Below are positions 28,228 through 37,917 of a stretch of DNA of 64,000 nucleotides, piece after piece. The stretch is from NCBI RefSeq assembly GCF_005434945.1, contig NZ_SKCH01000001.1:124001-188000 (forward strand), in the 5' to 3' direction. This DNA is from Prescottella subtropica (GTDB taxonomy: Bacteria > Actinomycetota > Actinomycetes > Mycobacteriales > Mycobacteriaceae). Below the pieces are notes generated by a model, which searched no databases, was not told the origin of the DNA, and was given only the letters and a program-made list of their open reading frames with translations. Position numbers and translations under genes: made by a program. The first letter of the stretch is position 1. Each line of letters opens with the position of its first letter.

Positions 28228-31200
28228 GAGCTGCCTCCATGATTGCGTCGTCCACGTTGGTTCCGTTCTTCTTCGCGGTCTCGATCGCGACGAGGACCTT
28301 CTTGTAGTCGCGTGGCATGACCTTCGCGAAATGCGCCTTCTGGTGCGCCCAGTCGGCGATGATCCGGGCCGCAACCTCGGATCCGGTCTCGTCACGGTGG
28401 CGCTCGATCGCGCCCTGCAGCCACTCGAAGTCCGCGACGCTGAGGTCCTCGAGATCGACCAACTCGGTGTTGAGGTCGGTCCGGAAATCACGGTCCGGGT
28501 TGTAGACGAACGCGACGCCACCGGACATGCCGGCACCGAAGTTGCGTCCGGTCCTGCCGAGGACGACCACCTTGCCGCCGGTCATGTACTCGCACCCGTG
28601 ATCGCCCACCCCCTCGACGACAGCGGTGGCGCCGGAGTTGCGGACCGCGAAACGTTCCCCGACGATGCCGCGGACGAGGATCTCGCCGCCGGTGGCACCG
28701 AACAGGATCACGTTGCCGCCGATGACGTTCTCCTCGGCGACGAAGCCGTCGGCCGTGCGCAGCGGCGGCCGCACCACGATGCGTCCACCCGACAGACCCT
28801 TGCCGACGAAGTCGTTGGCGTCGCCGTGCAGTCGCAGCGTCATGCCCTTCGGCACGAACGCACCGAAGCTGTTGCCGGCCGACCCGGTGAACGTGATGTC
28901 GATCGTGTTCTCCGGCAAGCCTTCCGCGCCGTAGGCCTTGGTCAGCTCGTGCCCGAGCATGGTGCCGACCGTGCGGTTGACGTTGGTGATCTCCGACGCG
29001 AACGCGACGGCCTCACCCTTGTCGAGCGCCGGACGCGCCTGCTCGATCAGCTGCTGGTCGAGCGCCTTCTCCAGGCCGTGTTCCTGCGTGCCCGAGCAGT
29101 ACAGGTCTTGATCCGCGAACGCGGATTCGACCTTGTGCAGGATCGGCGTCAGGTCCAGCTTGGACGCCTTCCAGTGCTCGACGGCCGCGGTGGTGTCGAG
29201 GGCGTCGACCTGGCCGACCGCCTCCTGCAGGGTGCGGAAGCCCAACTCGGCGAGCAGTTCACGCACCTCCTCGGCGATGAACAGGAAGAAGTTCTCCACG
29301 AACTCCGGACGTCCCGCGAAACGCTTGCGCAGCACCGGGTTCTGCGTCGCCACCCCCACCGGGCAGGTGTCGAGGTGGCACACGCGCATCATGATGCAAC
29401 CCGACACCACCAGCGGTGCGGTCGCGAAACCGAACTCCTCACCGCCGAGCAGCGCCGCGATCATCACGTCGCGGCCGGTCTTCATCTGACCGTCCACCTG
29501 GACGACGATCCGGTCACGCAGTCCGTTGAGCAGCAGCGTCTGCTGGGTCTCGGCCAGGCCGAGCTCCCACGGTGCGCCGGCATGCTTGAGCGACGTCAGC
29601 GGCGACGCACCCGTGCCACCGTCGTGACCCGAGATGAGCACGACGTCGGCGTGCGCCTTGGACACACCCGCGGCGACGGTGCCGACACCGATCTCCGAGA
29701 CCAGCTTGACGTGGATCCGGGCCGCCGGGTTGGCGTTCTTCAGGTCGTGGATCAGCTGTGCCAGATCCTCGATCGAGTAGATGTCGTGGTGCGGCGGCGG
29801 CGAGATGAGGCCGACGCCCGGGGTGGAGCCACGGACCTCGGCGATCCACGGGTACACCTTGTGCGGCGGCAGCTGTCCGCCCTCACCGGGCTTGGCGCCC
29901 TGCGCCATCTTGATCTGGATGTCGGTGCAGTTGGTCAGGTAGTGCGCCGTGACACCGAAGCGACCCGACGCGACCTGCTTGATCGCCGACCGACGCCGAT
30001 CACCGTTCTCGTCGGCCTCGAAACGACGCGGATCCTCGCCGCCCTCACCGGAATTCGAGCGAGCACCGAGACGGTTCATCGCGATGGCGAGCGTCTCGTG
30101 GGCTTCCGCCGAGATGGAGCCGTAGCTCATGGCGCCCGTCGAGAAGCGCGTGACGATCTCGCTGGCGGGTTCGACCTCGTCGATCGAGATCGGCTCGCGC
30201 ACACCGTCCTTGAACGTGATCAGGCCGCGCAGCGACGCCAGCCGCTCCGACTGGTCGTTGACCAGGGTCGTGTACTCCTTGAAGATCGAGTACTGGCCGG
30301 TGCGGGTCGCGTGCTGCAGCTTGAACACCGTGTCCGGGTTGAACAGGTGGTACTCGCCCTCCCGACGCCACTGGTACTCGCCGCCCACCTCGAGCTCGCG
30401 GTGCGCCCGCAGCTCCGGACGATCCAGGTACGCATCAGCATGGCGCACAGCGACATCCGACGCGATCTCGTCGAGGCCGATACCACCGAGATTCGAGTGC
30501 AGGCCGGTGAAGTACTCGTCGACGAGTTCCTGCGACAGGCCGATCACCTGGAACAGCTGGGCACCGGTGTACGACGCGAGCGTCGAGATGCCCATCTTCG
30601 ACATCACCTTCAGCACGCCCTTGCCGGCGGCCTTGATGTAGTTCGCGACGGCCTTGTCCCGGGTCAGGCCCGGCAGCTGCTCGGACTGCATCAGCTCGTC
30701 GATGGTCTCGAACGCCATGTACGGATTGACCGCGGCCGCACCGCAGCCGAGCAACGCCGCCATGTGGTGCACCTCGCGGGCGTCACCGGACTCGACGATC
30801 AGCCCAACCTTGGTGCGGGTCTTCTCCCGCACCAGATGGTGGTGCACCGCCGCGGTGAGCAACAGCGACGGGATCGGCGCGTACTTCTCGTTGGACTCGC
30901 GGTCCGACAGCACGACCAGACGGGCGCCGCCGGCGACGGCTTCGGACACCTTGTCCCGCACCGTGTCCAGGGCGCGGCGCAGGCCCTCGCCACCCTCGGC
31001 GACCGGGTACACGCCGCGGACCACGACGCTGCGGAAGCGCGGGAACTCGCCGTTGTCGTTGAGGTGGATCAGCTTCGACAGGTCGTCGTTGTGCAGGATC
31101 GGCTGCGGCACCAGGATCTGCCGGCACGACAGCGGCGACGGGTTCAGCAGATCCGCCTCGGGGCCGATGGTGCCACCGAGGCTGGTGACGATCTCCTCGC

Positions 31201-32806
31201 GGATCGCGTCGAGCGGCGGGTTCGTCACCTGCGCGAACAGCTGCTGGAAGTAGTCGAACAGCATCCGCGGCCGGGCCGAGAGGACCGCGATCGGGGTGTC
31301 GGTGCCCATCGAACCCAGCGCCTCGACACCGGAGACGGCCATCGGCTTGACGAGCAGGTTCACCTCCTCGTTGGTGTAGCCGAAGATCTGCTGGCGCAAC
31401 ACGACCCGGTCGTGCGTCATGTACGTGTACTTGTGCTCGGGCAGGTCGTCGATGTGGACCAGGCTGTCGTCGATCCACTGCTGGTACGGCTGCGCGGCGG
31501 CGAGCTCCGACTTGATCTCGTCGTCGGAGATGATGCGGCCCTGCGCGGTGTCGACCAGGAACATCCGTCCCGGCTGCATCCGCATGCGGCGCACGATCTT
31601 CTCCGGTGCGATGTCGAGGACACCGACCTCGGACGCCATGACGACCAGACCGTCGTCGGTGACCCACACCCGCGACGGGCGCAGACCGTTGCGGTCGAGG
31701 ACGGCGCCGACGACGGTGCCGTCGGTGAAGCACACCGACGCCGGACCGTCCCACGGCTCCATGAGCGTCGAGTGGTACTCGTAGAACGCGCGGCGGGCCG
31801 GGTCCATGGACTCGTGCCGCTCCCACGCCTCCGGGATCATCATCAGCACCGCGTGCGGCAGGCTGCGGCCACCGAGGTGCAGCAGTTCGAGGACCTCGTC
31901 GAACCGGGCGGTGTCCGAGGCGCCCGGCGTGCAGACCGGGAAGATCTTCTCGAGCGCGCCCTCACCGAAAACCTCGGAACGGATGAGCGCCTCACGGGCC
32001 CGCATCCAGTTCTCGTTGCCGCTGACCGTGTTGATCTCACCGTTGTGGGCGACCCGGCGGAACGGGTGCGCCAGCGGCCACGACGGGAACGTGTTGGTGG
32101 AGAAGCGCGAGTGCACCAGACCCAGCGCACTCTCGAGCCGGTCGTCCTGCAGATCCAGGTAGAAGCCCTTGAGCTGCGGCGTGGTGAGCATGCCCTTGTA
32201 GACGAACGTCTGCCCGGACAGGCTCGGGAAGTACACCGACTCGTGTCCCGGACCGTCCTCGCCGGCCCCGGCGGTGCCGAGTTCGTGCTCGACGCGCTTG
32301 CGGATCACGTAGGCGCGGCGCTCGAGGTCCATGTCGGTGACCGCATCACCGGCGGACCCGACGAACACCTGACGGAACGTCGGCATCGCGGCGCGGGCCA
32401 GCGTGCCGAGCGACGAGTCGTCGGTGGGGACCGCGCGCCAGCCGAGAACCGTCAGACCCTCCTCGGCGACGATCTTCTCGACGCCCGCGGCAGCGGTGTC
32501 GGCGGCGGCGTCGCCCTGTGGCAGGAACGCGATACCGGTGGCGTACGCGCCCGCGGCGGGCAGGTCGAAGTCGACGACAGCACGCAGGAAGCGGTCCGGG
32601 ACCTGGAGCAGGATGCCGGCACCGTCACCGGTGTTGGGCTCGGAACCCGCGGCACCACGGTGCTCGAGGTTGACCAGCGCGGTGATCGCCTTCTCGACGA
32701 TGTCCCGACTGCGGCGACCGTGCATGTCGACGACGAACGCGACGCCGCACGCGTCGTGCTCGTTCGACGGGTGATAGAGCCCCTGGGGCCCGGGAAGATG
32801 CTTCAT
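28220..32806 (-). CDS. gltB: glutamate synthase large (alpha) subunit GltB
   Basis: A 1528-aa protein. After a short propeptide, Cys20 in HDACGV becomes the N-terminal nucleophile of the type II glutaminase domain. The central FMN TIM barrel carries the iron-sulfur motif [13 protein letters not shown], and the C-terminal GXGXG beta-helix ends the protein. Ammonia is tunnelled from the glutaminase to the FMN site, where 2-oxoglutarate is aminated. The ATG at 32806 gives the standard propeptide; the open frame upstream is not conserved-looking. It is transcribed with gltD from the 32.8-33.2 kb region. Confidence 0.96.
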
Positions 32807-33215
32807 ACCAACTGCCTTCGTATGCGTGAATGCATCGACGACCAGCGGCGCTGATGGCCATCCAACTGCAGAGCATGTACCGCCACGACGCTGTGTTCGG
32901 TACCGACCGAGAAGGGCTCCTCGTTGAGCCTCGACACGGGACTGACGTCCGCCCTGGCGACGTTGCTCAGGGGGTTTCATACGTCGACGAGTCCACCGTG
33001 TTGAGAAAAGGTTAATTCACGCACCCGGCGGAAACGCAAGCAAGGTTCCCCTTTCCGCCAGATGACCTGCGGATTTGCGACCGGTGATCGAGCGACTGCA
33101 ATCCACGTCACAGCCTAGAGCGCGAATTCGGGTGCCGGCAGAGCGTCTGATTGCAGCCTTCGCACGATCCGCCGACGGCGCGATGACAGCGCGGTGACGC
33201 GGCGGTCTCGGAATC

Positions 33216-33231
33216 GGTTTCCCGGGAAACC
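33216..33231. promoter_or_regulatory. 16-bp perfect palindrome
   Basis: GGTTTCCCGGGAAACC is fully self-complementary, with flanking bases that extend the symmetry only weakly. It lies 410 nt upstream of gltB, so its link to that gene is uncertain. Confidence 0.4.
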
Positions 33232-33264
33232 CGGGCCGTGGGGCAACCGGGTGCGAAAATAGCT

Positions 33265-33297
33265 ACTGGCCGCAGCGAGTGGACAGCTGCGGCCAGT
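33265..33297 (-). terminator. hairpin downstream of the MFS remnant
   Basis: ACTGGCCGCAG and CTGCGGCCAGT form an 11-bp perfect stem with an 11-nt loop, about 90 nt beyond the stop of the degraded MFS gene. Confidence 0.6.
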
Positions 33298-33388
33298 GCA
33301 GGACGAACATTAGCACCAGTTGAACGTTTGACTCATGCGGATCGGCAAATCTCGCCGCAGGCACCGTCCCGACAGGAAGAACCCCAGG

Positions 33389-34040
33389 TCACACCCTCGC
33401 CGGAACGGATTCGACGGGCTCGGACGGTACCGCCCGCGTCGCCGCGGACCCCCGCCCGGGGATCGCCAGCGCGACCGCCGCGGCGACGAGCGCCACCGCG
33501 CAGCCGATGAGCATGCCGGTCCGGAAACCCGCCTCGGTCGGAACGGTGTGACCGCCCCCGATGTCCATGCTCATCTGCGCCAGCACCACACCCACCACGG
33601 CCGCCGCCACCAACGTGCCGACCGACCGCATCAGGGTGTTGAAGCTGTTCGCCGACCCGGTCTCCGACGGCGGCACCAGCTCCCGCAGGGCACTGATCCC
33701 CAACGGCACCATGCCCATACCCAGGCCCTGCAGGCCACGTCCGACGATCATCGGCAGCAGGGACGACGCGAGCGCGCACAGCACCGAACCCACGACGAGC
33801 GGCACCGCACAGAACAGCAACATCTTCCGCTTGCCCAGCAGGTCAGCGAGCCGGCCGGTGACCGGTGTCGCGACGGCACCCACCAGCAGCGTGATCGTGA
33901 TGACCCACGACGCGTCGGACGCGGTGGTGTCCAGGATGCGGGGCAGGTCGCCGATGAGCGGCACCACCAGCGTCTGCATGAGGGCGGCCACGATGCCGGC
34001 CACTGCCAGCACCGCGACGACGCCACCCTCGACGGCCTCG
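33389..34040 (-). pseudogene. MFS transporter remnant with internal deletion
   Basis: The frame encodes DHA2-type MFS segments 1-4 (QTLVVPLIGDLP, motif A GRLADLLGKRK, GRGLQGLGMGM, LRELVPP). It then passes directly to the sequence of the next-to-last part of such proteins (ETGSANSFNTLMRSVGT and a final membrane helix). Roughly half of a normal ~480-aa transporter is missing, in frame. The first methionine and first residues are also lost: upstream sequence merges at about 34030 with the tail of a MarR gene on the other strand. No start codon with a ribosome-binding site is visible. It is probably not functional. Confidence 0.78.
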
Positions 34041-34153
34041 ACCGAGTCCTCACCGAGTGGAGCCCCGACGACGTCGCCACGTTCGCCGGCTACCTGAAAC
34101 GGTTCAACATCGACATCGAACGGCTCGACGGACGGCCCTGGCCGCGGCCGTGA
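34027..34153 (+). pseudogene. MarR-family regulator, C-terminal fragment
   Basis: About 40 codons in frame (LDRVLTEWSPDDVATFAGYL ... RLDGRPWPRP) match the end of MarR-type regulators that sit divergent to MFS drug exporters. No HTH or start is present. The adjoining MFS remnant on the minus strand begins where this fragment begins, so one deletion removed the shared promoter and both 5' ends. Confidence 0.65.
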
Positions 34154-34273
34154 CTGCGGCGCCCGGCGAAGCCACACACCTTCTCCCGAGTGCACACACG
34201 TTTCCGGCGTCGAATACACGTGTGGCGCCGGCAAAAGGGGTGTGACACCACGCGTAGGGCCCCGGAAACGACG

Positions 34274-34305
34274 AAAGCCGCGAGTTCCGAAGAACTCGCG
34301 GCTTT
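34274..34305 (-). terminator. terminator of tRNA-Leu
   Basis: AAAGCCGCGAGTTC and GAACTCGCGGCTTT form a 14-bp perfect stem with a 4-nt loop, 7 nt past the tRNA 3' end on the minus strand, with T-rich sequence following. Confidence 0.85.
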
Positions 34306-34311
34306 CCGTTG

Positions 34312-34394
34312 TGGGCGAAGGGGGACTTGAACCCCCACGTCCCGAAGGACACTGGCACCTGAAGCCAGCGCGTCTGCCATTCCGCCACTCGCCC
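34312..34394 (-). tRNA. tRNA-Leu (CAG)
   Basis: An 83-nt class II tRNA. The acceptor GGGCGAG pairs with TTCGCCC, the anticodon stem CTGGC/GCCAG surrounds the loop TTCAGGT (anticodon CAG), and there is an extra arm TGTCCTTCGGGACG and a T-loop GGTTCAAGTCC. No CCA is encoded. In mycobacteria a tRNA-Leu occupies the same place next to fhaA. Confidence 0.93.
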
Positions 34395-34590
34395 GAGCGA
34401 CGCTGAAAACAGTAGCATGCCACTTTCGAAAACGACGATTCGTGCAGGTAGTGACCATAAAATGGACTCAATGGACGCGACCGGAACCGTTCGGACGGAG
34501 TGTCCGGATATCATGCAGGAGCAGCGGTACGGACTCCTGCCGCCGCGACACGCAGACTGACCGCGAACAGACAACAGCAAGGTTCATGCC

Positions 34591-35844
34591 GTGGGGATCG
34601 TTCAACGTTTCGAGCGCAAGCTTCAGGGGGCCGTCGGCGACGCCTTCGCCCGCGTCTTCGGTGGCGGCGTCGTACCCCAGGAAGTGGAAGCCGCGCTGCA
34701 ACGCGAAGCCACCGACCACGTCCAGCAACTCGACGGCGGCCACTATCTGGCCCCCAACCGCTACGTGATCACGATCAACGAATCGGATCACCGGAAGCTG
34801 GCGTCGGATCACGAACTGACAGTGACATCTTTCGCAAAACATCTCGAGGGATACATCCGCGAACAGGGTTGGCAGACGTACGGTGACATCGATGTCCGTT
34901 TCGAGCCGTCCTCGACGCTGCACACCGGTCAGTTCCGCACGGCGGGGTCGGTCGATCCGGACGCGCACCGCACCGGCGGTGCGCCCGGACCCGACCCCCG
35001 CGCGGGACAATCCCCCGTTTCCCCGACCCCAGGAGCAGGCCCCATGACGCAGAACTCCGGACACGAGCCCGGTCGCGACCCGAAGGATCGTGAGCAGTCC
35101 CGCAACGGCAGCGCGCATCCGGGACCCGATCAGGGGCAGGACCACCCGCCGCAGGGCTACCAGCAGCCGTACTACGACCAGGGGCAGGGGTACGGCGCGG
35201 CGCACCAGGGCGGCTACGGCCAGCAGGGCGACTACCAGCAGAACTACGACCAGCAGAACTACGACGCCCAGCAGCCGTATCCCGGCCAGTACCCGGGCTA
35301 CCACCAGCCGGGGTATCAGGACCCGAACTACCAGGGTCAGGGTTACCAGGACCAGGGGTACGACCCGAACCACCAGGGCGGCTACGGCCAGCAGGGCTAC
35401 GCCGACTACGACTACCAGCAGGGCGACTACCAGCAGGCCGGGTACAACCAGGCCGGCTACCAGCAGGAGTACGAGCAGGCCGGCTACAACCAGGCGTACG
35501 CCCAGCAGGGCTACGACCAGGGCTATCAGGCCGGGTACGCACCCGAGGCGGGCCGCACGTTCACCGCGACCCTGCAACTCGAGGACGGCAGCGGCCGCTT
35601 CCACCAACTGCGTGAGGGCAACAACATCGTCGGCCGCGGCCAGGACGCCCAGTTCCGGCTCCCCGACACCGGCGTCTCCCGGCGGCACTTCGACATCCGC
35701 TGGGACGGGCAGGTCGCGATGCTGTCGGATCTCGGGTCCACCAACGGCACCACCGTCAACGGCGCGCCCGTGCAGGACTGGCAGCTCGCCGACGGCGACG
35801 TGGTGCGTGCCGGACATTCCGAGATCCTGGTGCGCATCCTCTGA
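34591..35844 (+). CDS. fhaA: FHA-domain protein FhaA with DUF3662
   Basis: A 417-aa protein. Residues 1-115 form the DUF3662 domain (KLQGAVGDAFARVFGG). Residues about 150-325 are a Gln/Tyr/Gly-rich linker with repeated GYGQQG, QAGYNQ and YQQ units. Residues 326-417 are an FHA domain with the phosphothreonine-binding GRGQDAQFRLPD, SRRHFDI and STNGT motifs. FhaA is a target of PknA/PknB and binds phosphorylated MviN, linking kinase signalling to peptidoglycan synthesis. The start is GTG at 34591; no ATG fits better. It is the first gene of the growth-control block. Confidence 0.94.
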   Translation: MGIVQRFERKLQGAVGDAFARVFGGGVVPQEVEAALQREATDHVQQLDGGHYLAPNRYVITINESDHRKLASDHELTVTSFAKHLEGYIREQGWQTYGDIDVRFEPSSTLHTGQFRTAGSVDPDAHRTGGAPGPDPRAGQSPVSPTPGAGPMTQNSGHEPGRDPKDREQSRNGSAHPGPDQGQDHPPQGYQQPYYDQGQGYGAAHQGGYGQQGDYQQNYDQQNYDAQQPYPGQYPGYHQPGYQDPNYQGQGYQDQGYDPNHQGGYGQQGYADYDYQQGDYQQAGYNQAGYQQEYEQAGYNQAYAQQGYDQGYQAGYAPEAGRTFTATLQLEDGSGRFHQLREGNNIVGRGQDAQFRLPDTGVSRRHFDIRWDGQVAMLSDLGSTNGTTVNGAPVQDWQLADGDVVRAGHSEILVRIL

Positions 35845-36007
35845 CCACGGCAGACGCTGCGCCGCACCGACAGGCGCCGCGCCCCGGGACATCGGGTGCG
35901 GCGTCGGATCATGATCACTGTCGGTGGCTTCCACATATGATGCAGCCAACCGAGATTGCCCCGGCCGCGCGTCCGCGTAGCCGTGCCCCCGAAGGAGGTG
36001 TCGAGCA

Positions 36008-36475
36008 GTGCAGGGACTGATACTCCAACTGACGCGAGCTGGCTTTCTGCTGTTGCTCTGGCTCTTCGTGTGGGCGGTGATCCGGACACTCCGCAGCGAC
36101 ATCTATGCCGGTGCCGGTGGTGCGCGGGTCGGTACACGGCCGGTGCGCCGCCCGGCGGTGCTGCCGTCGCTCGGTAAGCAGAAGGTCGCGAAGTTCCTGG
36201 TGGTCACGCAGGGCGCGCTGGCCGGTACCCGGATCACGCTGGGCAGTCAGCCGGTGCTGATCGGCCGGGCCGACGATTCGACGCTGGTCCTCACCGACGA
36301 CTACGCGTCCACCCGGCATGCCCGCCTGTCACAGCGTGGTACCGACTGGTACGTCGAGGATCTCGGCTCCACCAACGGCACCTACATGGACCGCGCCAAG
36401 GTCACGACGGCTGTCCGGGTGCCCCTCGGCACCCCGGTGCGGGTCGGTAAGACCGTGATCGAGCTGCGCCCGTGA
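36008..36475 (+). CDS. fhaB: FHA-domain protein FhaB (FipA)
   Basis: A 155-aa membrane-tethered FHA protein. One membrane helix spans about residues 6-28 (LTRAGFLLLLWLFVWAVI). The FHA domain occupies residues about 65-150 with IGRADDSTLVL, STRHARLSQ and STNGTYMD. A GTG start at 36008 is supported by AGGAGG nine nt upstream. The stop overlaps the pstP start. FipA in mycobacteria is phosphorylated by PknA/PknB and helps couple FtsZ with the cell-division machinery. Confidence 0.94.
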   Translation: MQGLILQLTRAGFLLLLWLFVWAVIRTLRSDIYAGAGGARVGTRPVRRPAVLPSLGKQKVAKFLVVTQGALAGTRITLGSQPVLIGRADDSTLVLTDDYASTRHARLSQRGTDWYVEDLGSTNGTYMDRAKVTTAVRVPLGTPVRVGKTVIELRP

Positions 36476-37917
36476 CCCTGGTTCTGCGCTACGCGGCCCG
36501 TAGCGACCGCGGCCTGGTCCGCGCCAACAACGAAGACTCCGTCTATGCGGGTGCGCGCCTGCTGGCGCTCGCCGACGGTATGGGCGGTCACGCGGCCGGG
36601 GAGGTCGCGTCGCAGCTGATGATCGCGGCGCTGGCACATCTCGACGACGACGAACCCGGTGAGGACCTGCTCGGCAAGCTCGACGCCGCCACCCGCGAGG
36701 GCAACGCGACGATCGCCGACCAGGTCGAGGAGGATCCCGAACTCGAGGGCATGGGCACGACGCTGACCGCGATGCTGTTCACGGGCAGCCGGCTGGGTCT
36801 CGTCCACATCGGTGATTCCCGCGCCTACCTGCTGCGCGACGATCAGCTCACCCAGATCACCCGCGACGACACGTTCGTGCAGTCCCTCGTCGACGAGGGC
36901 AGGATCACCGCCGAACAGGCGCACACCCATCCGCAGCGGTCGCTGATCATGCGGGCGCTCACCGGTAACGAGGTGGAGCCGACGCTGACGATGCGGGAGG
37001 CCCGTGCCGGCGACCGCTACCTGCTGTGCTCGGACGGCCTGTCCGACCCGGTCAGCGACGAGACGATCGCGAACACCATGCGCGAGGGCACGCACGACGA
37101 GTGCGCGGACCGGCTCATCGAGTTGGCGCTGCGCAGCGGCGGCCCCGACAACGTGACGGTGATCGTCGCCGACGTCATCGACTACGGCTACGGGCAGCGG
37201 CATCCGATCGTCGGGGGCGCCGCGTCCGACGACGAGGAGGACGACGCTCCCCCGCCGAACACGGCCGCGGGCCGGGCGGCGGCGATACGGCCGCCGCGGG
37301 CCGCACCGAAACGGGTCACTCCGCCGGCCGAGGAGACGCCGAAGAAGTCCCACAAACTGCGGTGGACGCTGCTCGCCGTCACGCTGATCGCGTTGCTCGC
37401 GGGCGGTCTCGTGGTGGGTCGCGCGATGATCCGCAGCTACTACTACGTGGGGGCGGCCGCGGATCGGGTCACAGTGCTGCGCGGCATCCCCGGTTCCGTG
37501 CTGGGGTTCTCGCTGCAGGAGAGCGCCCTGGTCGGCTGCGTCGCCGACGACGGGACACTCACCGCCGCCGACCCGAACGCGCTGCCCGGCGACTGCCGGA
37601 TGCTGATGGTCGACGATCTGCAGCCGTCCGCACGGGAACAGGTGCGGGCCGGTCTGCCGTCGGGCACCGAGACCGACGCGACCGACCAGATGCGCCGGCT
37701 CGCCGCGAACGATCTGCTGCCGGTGTGCACCCCGCCGGAACCGGAACCCCTACCGGCACCGGCACCCGCCCCGGTGCCACCCGCACCGGCACCCCCCGCG
37801 CCGGCCGAACCGGTGCCCGCCCCGGCAGCCGCGCCGGAACCCGCCCCGGCCGAAACGGTGCCGGCGCCGCCGCCCGTCGAACAGATTCCCGGCCAGAACT
37901 GCAGGGCCGGTAGCTGA
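36472..37917 (+). CDS. pstP: PP2C-type Ser/Thr phosphatase PstP
   Basis: A 481-aa membrane phosphatase. The N-terminal PP2C domain (about residues 1-240) shows RANNEDS, ADGMGGHAAGE, IGDSRAYL and CSDGLSD motifs, with metal-binding aspartates. A membrane helix lies at about residues 300-325. The outside part ends in a Pro/Ala/Glu-rich tail unusually rich in PAP repeats. It reverses PknA/PknB phosphorylation. The GTG start overlaps the fhaB stop, and the stop overlaps the rodA ATG. Confidence 0.95.
   Translation: MTLVLRYAARSDRGLVRANNEDSVYAGARLLALADGMGGHAAGEVASQLMIAALAHLDDDEPGEDLLGKLDAATREGNATIADQVEEDPELEGMGTTLTAMLFTGSRLGLVHIGDSRAYLLRDDQLTQITRDDTFVQSLVDEGRITAEQAHTHPQRSLIMRALTGNEVEPTLTMREARAGDRYLLCSDGLSDPVSDETIANTMREGTHDECADRLIELALRSGGPDNVTVIVADVIDYGYGQRHPIVGGAASDDEEDDAPPPNTAAGRAAAIRPPRAAPKRVTPPAEETPKKSHKLRWTLLAVTLIALLAGGLVVGRAMIRSYYYVGAAADRVTVLRGIPGSVLGFSLQESALVGCVADDGTLTAADPNALPGDCRMLMVDDLQPSAREQVRAGLPSGTETDATDQMRRLAANDLLPVCTPPEPEPLPAPAPAPVPPAPAPPAPAEPVPAPAAAPEPAPAETVPAPPPVEQIPGQNCRAGS

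Larger units (their letters stand above)
32807..33388. other. 582-bp intergenic region upstream of gltB
   Basis: There is no convincing gene. It contains the gltB promoter region on the minus strand, a perfect palindrome (33216-33231) and a hairpin (33265-33297) that would end transcription of the MFS remnant. No regulatory RNA could be recognised by eye. Confidence 0.55.

Noticed and set aside
33335-34153. 272-codon plus-strand frame over the MFS remnant
   Set aside because: Only its last ~40 codons look like protein (MarR tail); the rest is the reverse complement of the MFS sequence.
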